Translations under genes and position numbers: made by a program
DNA from: Candidatus Omnitrophota bacterium
GTDB taxonomy: Bacteria > Ratteibacteria > UBA8468 > B48-G9 > JAFGKM01
Length of the DNA: 19,588 nt
Assembly: GCA_023818745.1 (NCBI GenBank)
Contig: JAMWBY010000017.1
Coordinates: forward strand, 1-19,588
Direction of reading: 5' to 3'
The notes under the pieces: generated by a model
What the model was told of the DNA's origin: nothing
Seen by the model: the letters and a program-made list of their open reading frames with translations, nothing else
Databases searched by the model: none
Shown here: in pieces, positions 6,315 through 13,659 of the stretch
How the letters are laid out: each line of letters begins with the position of its first letter
Numbering within the stretch: the first letter of the stretch is position 1

Positions 6315-8537
6315 ATGAGGTATATTCTAAAGTATGTATTTGCATTTTCAATTTATTTAATTGTTTTATTTCTCTATAAAAATAACAAATTTGAAAAACT
6401 TGAATTCTTATTTTATGATTTAAGATTAAAGAATTCTACTCTAAAAGAAAATCTTCCTATAGTTGTAGTTGGTATTACTGAGGACTTTGAAAGAGAAATA
6501 GGCGAACCATTTTCAAGAAAGCATTATTCAGAAATTTTAAAAATATTAAAGGATGAAAAAGCAGAATTAGTTGTTTTTGACATATTTTTCCCAACTTTTA
6601 CAAGTAAAAAAGAGGACTTTGAATTTTTAAAAAGTATAAAGGAAAATGGGTGTGTGATTTTACCTGTTTTTTCTCCTATTAAACTTTCAAAAAGAGAAGG
6701 TGAAGTTTATATAATAGAATCTTTAAGAGGAAGTGTTTCTGAGTTTGAGAATAATGCTTTATCAGTAGGACATATAAATACTTTTCAGGATAAAGATCAG
6801 ATAGTGAGGAAAATGCCTGCTTTTATAAAATATAAAAACAAAATTTATTCTCAAATAGGTCTTGAAACATATAGAATTATGAGTAAAAGGACATATTCTT
6901 CTTTAAAAAATCTTGTTCCTTTGGATAAAGATGGTTGTTTTTATATAAGATATATCTCTCCTACCAATATCAATCAACATTTTATTTCTTTTTCAGATGT
7001 TTTAAAAAAGAAATATGATAATAATTTTTTTCAAAAGAAGGTAGTTATAATAGGTCAAACCATAGTTGGTGCAAAAAATGCAGATTTAATTCCTACGCCA
7101 TTAGGAACTCAATTTGGCGTTTTTGTTCAAGCAAGTGCTATTGGAACTGCTGTTTCAAGTAAATACATAATCCATATTTCATCTTTTATTTTCCTCTTTA
7201 TTTATGCTTTATTTTTATGTCTAATTTTTTCAATTTCAAAAATTTCTTTGAATACAATTTATACTTTTGTTTTTTCTGGAATAATTTTTTATGGATCGTT
7301 GTTTTTGATGAAATATCACGGAATTTTCCTTGATGTTGTTCCTTTTTTATTCTTCACAATTTTTTATTATCTGTCCTTCGTTTTCTATTCACTTTTTTTA
7401 GCAATTAGAAAACTTTTTCAGAAAGAAACAATGTTTAATCTTGTAAAAAATGCAGAAAAAGAGTTTACAGAACTTTTAAATCCAATAGAAGCGTTTAAAA
7501 AAGAAGAGTCCTTATTCCTTGGTTTTGGAAGCGAAACTTTAATTGAAAAAACACCTTCAATAGTTCTCAAAACAATACTTGTTTGTTCAGGAATTGAAAG
7601 TGGTTGTTTTGTATCTGTTTCTGATAAAAAAATGGAAATTTTGGCTAAAGAAGGAGAAGAGATTGAAAATATAGATTTGAAGGAAATAATTAAAGGAATT
7701 GAAAAGCCCAAAATAATAAAGAATTTTAAAGGAGGGATTAAAAATATCGCAGTTATTCCAATATTATTGTTCCCTGATTTTAAAATTTATGGCATTTTTA
7801 TAAATAAAAAACCAACACCTTTTTCAAGGACATCAAAGTTTACTCTTGAAGATATAAATTTAATTGAGACCCTTTCTATTCAGGGATTAATTGCTATTCA
7901 GAATTTTAAATTAAACACAATTTTAAAAGATACTCAACTTGAAACAATTTTTAGATTAGCAATGGCGATTGAATATAGAGATAGAGAAACAGGAGGACAT
8001 ATCCAGAGAGTAAGTGAATATTCCTATTTAATAGCAAAAAATCTTGGTTTTAAAGAAAACGAAAGCACACTAATAAAAAATGCAATACCATTACATGACC
8101 TTGGGAAAATAGCAATTCCAGATAGTATTTTATTAAAACCTGGCAAATTAACCAATGAAGAAAGAAAGATAGTAGAAACGCATCCAATAATTGGAGCAAA
8201 AATGCTTTCTGGGTCAAACTCTATTATATTGAAAGCAGCAGAAATTATTGCGCTTTCTCATCATGAAAAATATGATGGAACAGGATACCCTTACAAACTT
8301 TCTGGAAATGAAATTCCAGTTTATGGAAGAATTGCAATGCTATCAGATATTTTTGATGCATTAACATCAAAAAGAATATATAAAAATGAAATAAGGATAG
8401 AAGATGCTTTTGAAATTATAAATGAAGAAAAAGGCAAATCATTTGACCCTAAAATTGTAGATGTATTTTTGAAAATTAAGGATGAGATAAGAAAGATAAA
8501 TGAGAAATATAAATTTGAGGCATTATGGGAATTATAA
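6315..8537 (+). CDS. CHASE2 - GAF-like - HD-GYP cyclic di-GMP phosphodiesterase
   Basis: A membrane receptor of about 740 residues. One N-terminal helix (4-22) leads into an extracytoplasmic CHASE2 domain (about 28-285) with ENLPIVVVGITEDFE, PFSRKHYSEIL, AELVVFDIFF and a VVIIGQT segment. Three helices follow (about 286-308, 315-334, 340-366), the standard CHASE2 topology, then a GAF-like domain (about 405-535) and a complete HD-GYP domain (about 545-722). Catalytic motifs are intact: TGGHIQRVS, HDLGK at about 594-598, HHEKYDGTGYP at about 649-659, and FDALTSKR. HD-GYP enzymes hydrolyse cyclic di-GMP to GMP. I prefer ATG 6315 over the TTG at 6312 immediately before it, as no Shine-Dalgarno decides the matter. 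The gene lies a few bases after the pseudopilin-FecR gene, implying that the FecR part may be the periplasmic partner. Confidence 0.93.
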   Translation: MRYILKYVFAFSIYLIVLFLYKNNKFEKLEFLFYDLRLKNSTLKENLPIVVVGITEDFEREIGEPFSRKHYSEILKILKDEKAELVVFDIFFPTFTSKKEDFEFLKSIKENGCVILPVFSPIKLSKREGEVYIIESLRGSVSEFENNALSVGHINTFQDKDQIVRKMPAFIKYKNKIYSQIGLETYRIMSKRTYSSLKNLVPLDKDGCFYIRYISPTNINQHFISFSDVLKKKYDNNFFQKKVVIIGQTIVGAKNADLIPTPLGTQFGVFVQASAIGTAVSSKYIIHISSFIFLFIYALFLCLIFSISKISLNTIYTFVFSGIIFYGSLFLMKYHGIFLDVVPFLFFTIFYYLSFVFYSLFLAIRKLFQKETMFNLVKNAEKEFTELLNPIEAFKKEESLFLGFGSETLIEKTPSIVLKTILVCSGIESGCFVSVSDKKMEILAKEGEEIENIDLKEIIKGIEKPKIIKNFKGGIKNIAVIPILLFPDFKIYGIFINKKPTPFSRTSKFTLEDINLIETLSIQGLIAIQNFKLNTILKDTQLETIFRLAMAIEYRDRETGGHIQRVSEYSYLIAKNLGFKENESTLIKNAIPLHDLGKIAIPDSILLKPGKLTNEERKIVETHPIIGAKMLSGSNSIILKAAEIIALSHHEKYDGTGYPYKLSGNEIPVYGRIAMLSDIFDALTSKRIYKNEIRIEDAFEIINEEKGKSFDPKIVDVFLKIKDEIRKINEKYKFEALWEL

Positions 8538-8854
8538 ACAACAAGGAAATTAAAATTTATTATTACAAAAGCAGTGGACCAGGGGGACAAAGAAAAAATA
8601 AAAAACTAACAAGTGTCAAAGTTGTGCATATCCCAACAGGTATAACTGCAATAGGTAGAGAATTTCGTTCTCAAGTAAAGAATAAAAAAATAGCATTAAA
8701 ACGACTTGAAGAAAAGTTAAAAAAACTGAATGAAAGAAAAAGACCAAGAATAAAAACAGAAAAACCAGAGTATGCAAAAATAAAACAGATTGAAGAAAAG
8801 AAAAAAAAGAGTGAAAAGAAGAAATTGAGACAAAAGATAAACATTTCTTTTTGA
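8525..8854 (+). CDS. Small GGQ-domain release-factor-like protein (ArfB-like)
   Basis: A 109-residue protein consisting of one RF-1-type peptidyl-tRNA hydrolysis domain. SSGPGGQRKNKK (16-27) carries the catalytic GGQ at 20-22, and SVKVVHIPTGITA follows as in class I release factors. The second half (about 60-105) is very rich in Lys and Arg. There is no stop-codon recognition domain, so it is not RF1 or RF2. The basic tail recalls ArfB/YaeJ, which rescues stalled ribosomes by inserting its tail in the empty mRNA channel; the family is also annotated simply as release-factor-like protein. It overlaps the HD-GYP gene by 13 bases, with GAGG at 8517-8520 four bases before ATG 8525, so translation is probably coupled. 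Confidence 0.85.
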   Translation: MGIINNKEIKIYYYKSSGPGGQRKNKKLTSVKVVHIPTGITAIGREFRSQVKNKKIALKRLEEKLKKLNERKRPRIKTEKPEYAKIKQIEEKKKKSEKKKLRQKINISF

Positions 8855-8877
8855 GACCTTTATCCTCTTAATTAAAA

Positions 8878-8907
8878 TTGCTCTTTAATAAAAATTTGAG
8901 ATATAAT
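8878..8907 (+). promoter_or_regulatory. Candidate promoter for tRNA-Ser
   Basis: TTGCTC at 8878-8883 and a perfect TATAAT at 8902-8907 are separated by 18 bases. The mature tRNA begins at 8917, nine bases after the -10 box, so transcription would start just before the tRNA with hardly any 5' leader. The only gene downstream on this strand is the tRNA. Confidence 0.6.
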
Positions 8908-8916
8908 ATATAAAAA

Positions 8917-9007
8917 GGAGGGGTAGCATAGTGGTCTAATGCGGCGGATTGCTAATCCGTTGTACCGTCGAAAGGCGGTACCGTGGGTTCAAATCCCACC
9001 CCCTCCG
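8917..9007 (+). tRNA. tRNA-Ser(GCU)
   Basis: A 91-base class II tRNA. The acceptor stem GGAGGGG at 8917-8923 pairs with CCCCTCC at 9000-9006, and G at 9007 is the discriminator expected for serine. The anticodon stem is 8944-8948 with 8956-8960, and the loop TTGCTAA gives anticodon GCT at 8951-8953, reading AGC/AGU serine codons. The long variable arm GTACCG/CGGTAC (8962-8967 and 8976-8981) is the serine/leucine-type hallmark. The T arm is GTGGG TTCAAAT CCCAC (8983-8999). CCA is not encoded and must be added after transcription. Confidence 0.97.
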
Positions 9008-9073
9008 CTTTTGTTGATATTGAAAATTTTTTATAAACAATATTTTCTAATAGAAACTTCCAAGATAAAAAAA

Positions 9074-9670
9074 TTAAGAAAAATAGGGAAGATGCCAATT
9101 GTATTTTATAGCCATTAATCTTATTATAAAAACTATCAAAACACATAATAATGAAGATATAGAAACCGAAAATCCAGAAGTTATAGAAAAGTAGAACACA
9201 AGACAACCTAAAATAGAACAACTTGCATAAAATTCTTTACATAAAACAAGAGGAACATCTCCAGAAAGTATATCTCTCATAATTCCTCCACCTATCGCAG
9301 TTGAAAGTCCAAGGAGAAGCATTCCTATTATAGAAAGGTTGTTTTCATAAGCAATAATACAGCCAGTTGAAGTAAAAGAAGAAAGTCCAATAGCATCTGA
9401 TATTAAAAAAATTCTTTCTATAATTGGTGTTGTTTTTTTTCTTAACAAGATTGCTATTAAAATACCTAAAAGAGAAAATCCTATATAAGTTGAATCTGTT
9501 AACATTTTCGGAAGTTGGTTTACAAGAATATCTCTTACTACTCCACCACCAAGAGCAGTTATAGTCCCTAAAACAACTATTCCAAATAAATCAAATTTTT
9601 TTTTAATTCCTTTAAGTGCACCTGAAAAAGAAAAAGTTATAAGACCTATAATATTTAAAATTGAAAACAT
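9074..9670 (-). CDS. TRIC-family (UPF0126, YadS/YicG-like) membrane channel
   Basis: A 198-residue protein with about seven hydrophobic helices, the expected size for bacterial TRIC-type channels, which form trimeric cation-permeable pores. The internal duplication is visible: GGGVVRD at 41-47 and GGGIMRD at 127-133, each after a hydrophobic helix, and the N-terminal FSFSGALKGIKKKFDLFG is characteristic. Members have been linked to potassium and in some studies to glycine transport; the substrate here cannot be told. Its ATG overlaps the stop of the upstream pseudopilin gene as TAATG, so it is probably translated as the last gene of the pseudopilin operon. That coupling is odd, because no functional tie between TRIC channels and pili is known to me. 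Confidence 0.9.
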   Translation of the reverse strand: MFSILNIIGLITFSFSGALKGIKKKFDLFGIVVLGTITALGGGVVRDILVNQLPKMLTDSTYIGFSLLGILIAILLRKKTTPIIERIFLISDAIGLSSFTSTGCIIAYENNLSIIGMLLLGLSTAIGGGIMRDILSGDVPLVLCKEFYASCSILGCLVFYFSITSGFSVSISSLLCVLIVFIIRLMAIKYNWHLPYFS

Positions 9671-10218
9671 TAGAATGATAGTTTATTTTTTAATCTGACA
9701 GATGTTTCTATTCTCATAGGGTTCATTTTTTTCATCGCAGGATTAGTTGATTTTCCAGAAAGAATTATTTTTACAAGTGTAATTTCGCTTCCTCCACCAG
9801 GTGTATAATATTCAAATTTAGATTCGTTTTGCAGTTCTATTTTATTATTAGCGTCAAGGTTATATTCGGTTCCATTAATGCTTAATTTCAAAGTGTTTTC
9901 AGTAATTGTATATTGAAAATTTATTCCATTGTCAGTGAAAGATATTTCTTTATCTGTTAATGTATTGAAGGAAGAAACAATCTTTAACGCAGGAATATTA
10001 TTGCCCATAAAATTTTGTCTTCCATTTACCATTAAGTCAATCATTTGAGTTAAAACTTCACTAACTTCATTATAGGCATTAATCACATTTCTTGTTCTTG
10101 CAGCTCTGACATACAAGAGAGTAATTAAAGAAAATACAACAACTAAAATTGTCAGTGCAACAAGAATTTCAAGTATTGTGAAGCCATTTTTCCTCTGTTT
10201 AAAACATAATATATGCAT
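9670..10218 (-). CDS. PulJ/GspJ-like minor pseudopilin
   Basis: About 182 residues. The leader ends KQRKNG and is followed by FTILEILVALTILVVVF, a class III prepilin signal with the conserved Glu at mature position 5 and a single hydrophobic helix. The rest is a soluble, beta-rich domain with no cysteines that I recognise as functional. I place the start at ATG 10218, because GAGAGGG at about 10223-10229 lies four bases upstream and the 12-residue leader is of normal length; an upstream in-frame ATG at 10251 would add 11 residues and overlap the preceding gene. The position after two other pseudopilin genes resembles the minor-pilin order PilX/PulK-PilV/PulI-PilW/PulJ, here in transcription order K-like, I-like, J-like. 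The exact minor-pilin type is inferred. Confidence 0.82.
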   Translation of the reverse strand: MHILCFKQRKNGFTILEILVALTILVVVFSLITLLYVRAARTRNVINAYNEVSEVLTQMIDLMVNGRQNFMGNNIPALKIVSSFNTLTDKEISFTDNGINFQYTITENTLKLSINGTEYNLDANNKIELQNESKFEYYTPGGGSEITLVKIILSGKSTNPAMKKMNPMRIETSVRLKNKLSF

Positions 10219-10237
10219 ATTTCCCTCTCTACATAAT

Positions 10238-10741
10238 TTAATAAAGCCCATCTCTTGTTCTATAAATTGGCTTTTTCAACAATATATATTTATCTCTCCT
10301 TCTCAAAATATAAATGTCTACTCTATGACGTGCTGTTAAGTCGGTATCTTGTTTTGAATCGTATGATACATTTAAAATAAAATCTCCATTTGGAGCATAT
10401 CTGAAATCAAACCTTTTTACTATAAAATCATTCTTATAATAATCAGGTGTCCAGTCATTTCCATCTATTTTCGGGTCTATCTCTTCTGGTTGTTTATAAA
10501 AAGAGCCATTGTGTGGTCTATCTCCAAACTTATATTGTGTGTCATAATAAATAGGTGGAAAATCAATATTTTTAATATCTTCAATTGTATATTGCATTAA
10601 AGCAGTTGCTATTGTTAATTCATTTGCTTTTTTTATAACATTTAAATTTATTCCAAGTAAAAGAATTCCTGCTGCTATAACAATAGCCATTAAAAATATA
10701 GCAACAACTACTTCAATTAAAGTAAGTCCTTTTTTTACCAT
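10238..10741 (-). CDS. PulI/PilV-like minor pseudopilin
   Basis: A 167-residue protein whose N-terminus VKKGLTLIEVVVAIFLMAI is a class III prepilin signal: cleavage after Gly5, Leu at mature position 1, Glu at mature position 5, then a hydrophobic helix to about residue 30. The remaining domain is rich in aromatic and charged residues (RPHNGSFYKQP, RFDFRYAPNGDF) and ends in a basic stretch. The short leader and LTLIE core match PilV/PulI minor pilins that help prime pseudopilus assembly. Its ATG overlaps the stop of the large PilX-like gene by seven bases (ATGGTAA), implying coupled translation. The gene ends 19 bases before the next pseudopilin start. Confidence 0.83.
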   Translation of the reverse strand: MVKKGLTLIEVVVAIFLMAIVIAAGILLLGINLNVIKKANELTIATALMQYTIEDIKNIDFPPIYYDTQYKFGDRPHNGSFYKQPEEIDPKIDGNDWTPDYYKNDFIVKRFDFRYAPNGDFILNVSYDSKQDTDLTARHRVDIYILRRRDKYILLKKPIYRTRDGLY

Positions 10742-12504
10742 TCAATTCTCCAACTACCAATAACAGGCAAATATTTCCTTCTGCCTCCGACAAAACCTTT
10801 ATAAACTTCTGAATTATTTTTAAATGGATTAGGGTCATATGTGATAGTTCCAGATGTTAAAGATAGATTACCATTTGCTATAAGAAGCCCAGTTATACTT
10901 CCGGAATTTAAAGTTATATTTCCATTATTATTATTCCCTCTACAAAAAACCCCTCGTGGTATATTTCCAGATATATTTATATTGATAGATTCTTGTGTAT
11001 TGTATCCAATTATTGCAAGTTGATTTGTTGATGTTGGGAAATTAAAAACAGGAGAAGCATTTATATTTAATGTTCTTGGATTAGATTGATCAGAATAAAC
11101 TAAAATAGAAGATATTTGGTTGTTTCCAATTGTAATATTAATCGGAGAAGAAATTGTTAAGTTGCCATTGTAAACAATTATTCCTGCCTGTTTTGTTGAA
11201 GTTGTTGAGTTTATTGTGATATTATTTGCTATAGATAAATTACCACTTTTTACTACTAAAGAACCATTTATCACAATATTGCTTCCTGAGATGGTTAAAT
11301 CACTTACTTCTGCTATCAAAGACCCATTTATTGTAATATTATTTGAGATATTTAAATTAATCCCTTTCACCATTAAATTGCCATTTATAGTTGAACCAGA
11401 ATTAATAGTTATGGTTCCCGGGTTTTCTACTTCCAAACATGCATCATCTGTAAAAATAATATTTCCATCTATTGTAAGATTTCCTGCAGGAAGGGGTGGA
11501 ATAATACTTTGTGTAAGGTAAAAATAGTTATTTATCCGAGGGTTATTACTCAATATTGCATTTGCTCCTTCTATTTTTACAGGTCCACTTTGATTATAAG
11601 GCGATTGAAAAGTATAAGTACGAGAAAGTAGATTAAAAGTTACTCCAGGAGGTAAAGCTGGATTACCATTAAAATTTCCGTAAGAATCATAATTTTCAGT
11701 GAAGGTTGATGGTCGTAAAGGTAGTATTGGAACATTAAATTTTATTTCAGGTAAAATCACATTTGTTTCTGTCCATGTTACATCTGAAGGAAGAGAATTA
11801 GGTTTTTGCGATAATGTTGTTATATTCCCTTTATTAACTGCACCAGATATTGATACACTATTGGCATAAATTACATGTTTATTAAATGCCTCTGCTATTC
11901 CACAACTTCCTAATGTTCTATTAGGATTTTTGTTTTGGTAATCTCCATAGTAAAAAAATCCTCCTTCTTCTTTAACTTCACCTGTCCCTCTTAATAAAAA
12001 ACTTATCTTAGAGTATCTTCCTTTATAAATACCTTCTGATATTATTAAATCAAGGTCTGTTTCTTGTTGGGTGCTTGAATTTACATCAACAAAATAAATA
12101 CGACAAGAAGCGTCTTTCCATAATTCAGGATAAGAGATAGTTGTAGCATATATTGTAAAATCAGTTGGTTGAAAAGAGGAAATTAACATTCTATACCACT
12201 GAGGGATTGATATTGGTGATTGGTCTAAACTATTAAATGTTTGCCATCCATTGCCAAGATTTGACCTATATGTAGGTGCACTAATACCGCCTATTTCTTC
12301 ATAACCAGAATAATTTAATCTATAAAAAATCTCTTGAATCCCTCTTTCTGCTAGTTCATAGGCAATGAGTTTATTATTGTAAAAATTTGCTCTTCTTATT
12401 GATATTGTTGCAGTAAGGACAACAGCAATAATAATAGAGGAAAGTAAAACAATCATTACAATTACAGCTATTAACGCAACACCTTTATTTTTCTTTAATT
12501 CCAC
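10735..12504 (-). CDS. PilX/GspK-like pseudopilin with repetitive beta-rich body
   Basis: A 589-residue protein and the first gene of the pseudopilin operon. Residues 1-60 (KKNKGVALIAVIVMIVLLSS, then AYELAERGIQEIFYRL) match the N-terminus of PilX / PulK-type minor pilins, which have a cleavable leader but lack the usual FTLIE. Residues about 340-550 form an irregular repeat of short strands such as NLTIDGNIIF, TITINSGSTINGNL, NLNISNNITINGSL and LTISGSNIVINGSLVV, recalling bactofilin or right-handed beta-helix folds. Canonical PilX and GspK lack this, so the body may be exposed on a pseudopilus tip. The start is GTG at 12504; it sits six bases after a strong -10 box, with no well-placed Shine-Dalgarno, so the mRNA is probably leaderless. 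Confidence 0.82.
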   Translation of the reverse strand: MELKKNKGVALIAVIVMIVLLSSIIIAVVLTATISIRRANFYNNKLIAYELAERGIQEIFYRLNYSGYEEIGGISAPTYRSNLGNGWQTFNSLDQSPISIPQWYRMLISSFQPTDFTIYATTISYPELWKDASCRIYFVDVNSSTQQETDLDLIISEGIYKGRYSKISFLLRGTGEVKEEGGFFYYGDYQNKNPNRTLGSCGIAEAFNKHVIYANSVSISGAVNKGNITTLSQKPNSLPSDVTWTETNVILPEIKFNVPILPLRPSTFTENYDSYGNFNGNPALPPGVTFNLLSRTYTFQSPYNQSGPVKIEGANAILSNNPRINNYFYLTQSIIPPLPAGNLTIDGNIIFTDDACLEVENPGTITINSGSTINGNLMVKGINLNISNNITINGSLIAEVSDLTISGSNIVINGSLVVKSGNLSIANNITINSTTSTKQAGIIVYNGNLTISSPINITIGNNQISSILVYSDQSNPRTLNINASPVFNFPTSTNQLAIIGYNTQESININISGNIPRGVFCRGNNNNGNITLNSGSITGLLIANGNLSLTSGTITYDPNPFKNNSEVYKGFVGGRRKYLPVIGSWRIEW

Positions 12505-12510
12505 AACTTA

Positions 12511-12539
12511 ATTTTACCTTTCTTTCCCTTTTCTGTCAA
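12511..12539 (-). promoter_or_regulatory. Promoter of the pseudopilin operon, leaderless architecture
   Basis: On the minus strand a perfect TTGACA (12539-12534) is followed after exactly 17 bases by TAAAAT (12516-12511), and the GTG start codon begins six bases later at 12504. Transcription starting seven bases past the -10 box would begin at the G of GTG. The match is close to ideal, and the same geometry recurs at 15983-16011 and 16979-17007. Confidence 0.65.
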
Positions 12540-12541
12540 AC

Positions 12542-12590
12542 CACTCTCTTACACCTACGAGGTGTTAGCGGAGGATTGTTGATAAGAGTG
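12542..12590. other. Nested inverted repeat between divergent promoters
   Basis: An inner hairpin, ACACCT (12551-12556) with AGGTGT (12560-12565) around a three-base loop, sits inside an outer pair CACTCT (12542-12547) and AGAGTG (12585-12590). The element is visibly richer in G and C than its surroundings. It lies upstream of both divergent start sites, just behind the -35 box of the pseudopilin promoter, so it should not be part of either message. It may be an operator or a small RNA; no family is recognised. The rest of the gap 12505-12685 holds the two promoters and nothing else that I can identify. Confidence 0.4.
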
Positions 12591-12646
12591 ATTTTGCAGA
12601 ACTACTTAATAAGGTGAAATTTTTATATAAATTACTTTTTAAAAAA

Positions 12647-12677
12647 TTGATTTGACATTTTAAATTTGTGATATAAT
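12647..12677 (+). promoter_or_regulatory. Candidate promoter of the epimerase pair
   Basis: A perfect TATAAT at 12672-12677, preceded by TG one base away (extended -10), lies eight bases before ATG 12686. Two -35 candidates overlap: TTGATT at 12647-12652 (19-base spacer) and TTGACA at 12652-12657 (14-base spacer), neither ideally spaced. No Shine-Dalgarno precedes the ATG, so this is another likely leaderless start. Confidence 0.5.
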
Positions 12678-12685
12678 AAATTGAA

Positions 12686-13657
12686 ATGAGAAAAATTTTA
12701 GTGACAGGATGCGCAGGATTTATCGGTTGGAAAGTGTGTGAAAAATTGCTTGAAATGGGAGAAGAAGTTCTTGGTATTGATGATTTAAATGATTATTATG
12801 ATGTGCGACTAAAAAACTGGCGGATTGAAAGATTAAAAAAATATAAAAATTTTCTATTTGTAAAATTTGATATATCAAAAAAAGAAATAAAATATATAGT
12901 AAAGGAAGCCAAACCAGAGGTAATAATTAACCTTGCTGCTCGTGCTGGTGTAAGAGCAAGTATAGAAAATCCTGAAATTTATTATCAGACAAATGTTATT
13001 GGGAATTTAAATTTACTTGAATGTGCAAAAGAGTTTGGAATTAGAAAATTTATTTATTCTTCAACTTCTTCTATTTATGCTGGTTGTAAAATTCCTTTTT
13101 CAGAAAACCTTCCTGTAAATGAACCAATTTCTCCTTATTCGGCGAGTAAAAAAAGTGGAGAAGTTACATGTTATACCTATCATTATTTATACGGAATAGA
13201 TGTTGTTGTTTTTAGATATTTTACTGTATATGGACCTTGTGGAAGGCCTGATATGAGTATTTTTAAATTTATAAAATTAATAGATGAAGAAAAAGAAATA
13301 ATTGTTTATGGAGATGGAACACAAAGTAGGGACTTTACTTATGTTGACGATATTGCAGAGGGGACAATTTCAGGCACTAACCTTTCTGGTTTTCATATAA
13401 TAAATCTTGGTAATAGTAACCCACATCAATTAAATGAAGTTATAAGTATAATTGAGAAAAAATTAAACAAAAAAGCAAAAATAATTAATAGAGAATTTTG
13501 CAAAGCAGATTTGAAAGAGACATATGCTGATATTACAAAAGCAAAAAAATTATTAAACTGGTCTCCAAAAGTAAATATAGAAGAAGGGCTTGAAAGAACT
13601 GTAAACTGGTATATAGAAAACAAAGATTGGTTAAAAGATATAAATTTGAAAGATTAA
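12686..13657 (+). CDS. NAD-dependent epimerase, UDP-glucuronate 4-epimerase-like
   Basis: A 323-residue extended short-chain dehydrogenase/reductase. The NAD-binding Rossmann motif is TGCAGFIG at 7-14, with Cys and Trp where GGAGFIGSH is usual. The catalytic Tyr151-x3-Lys155 is in YSASKKSGE, with the serines of YSSTSSIY just before it. IDDLNDYYDVRLKNWR (31-46) and RYFTVYGPCGRPDM (about 177-190) are close to the UDP-glucuronate 4-epimerase (CapI/LspL) subgroup, which makes UDP-galacturonate for surface polysaccharides. The C-terminus has the WSPKVNIEEGLERTVNWY element of the family. Substrate is predicted from subgroup similarity only; dTDP-glucose dehydratase and other epimerases share the fold but lack the DLNDYYD stretch. 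A second epimerase follows after two bases. Confidence 0.87.
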   Translation: MRKILVTGCAGFIGWKVCEKLLEMGEEVLGIDDLNDYYDVRLKNWRIERLKKYKNFLFVKFDISKKEIKYIVKEAKPEVIINLAARAGVRASIENPEIYYQTNVIGNLNLLECAKEFGIRKFIYSSTSSIYAGCKIPFSENLPVNEPISPYSASKKSGEVTCYTYHYLYGIDVVVFRYFTVYGPCGRPDMSIFKFIKLIDEEKEIIVYGDGTQSRDFTYVDDIAEGTISGTNLSGFHIINLGNSNPHQLNEVISIIEKKLNKKAKIINREFCKADLKETYADITKAKKLLNWSPKVNIEEGLERTVNWYIENKDWLKDINLKD

Positions 13658-13659
13658 AA

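Noticed and set aside
9017..9047. ATATTG and CAATAT inverted repeat followed by T residues, possibly a terminator after the tRNA
   Set aside because: Only six AT-rich pairs with a 15-base loop; such repeats are expected by chance in this AT-rich sequence.
11130..11430. Repeated short motifs resembling a DNA repeat array
   Set aside because: The repeats follow codon boundaries of the beta-strand repeat in the PilX-like protein and vary in length; not a CRISPR or tandem DNA repeat.
11216..11521. Open frame of 101 codons opposite the PilX-like gene
   Set aside because: Mirrors the repetitive region of the real gene; no Shine-Dalgarno or family match.
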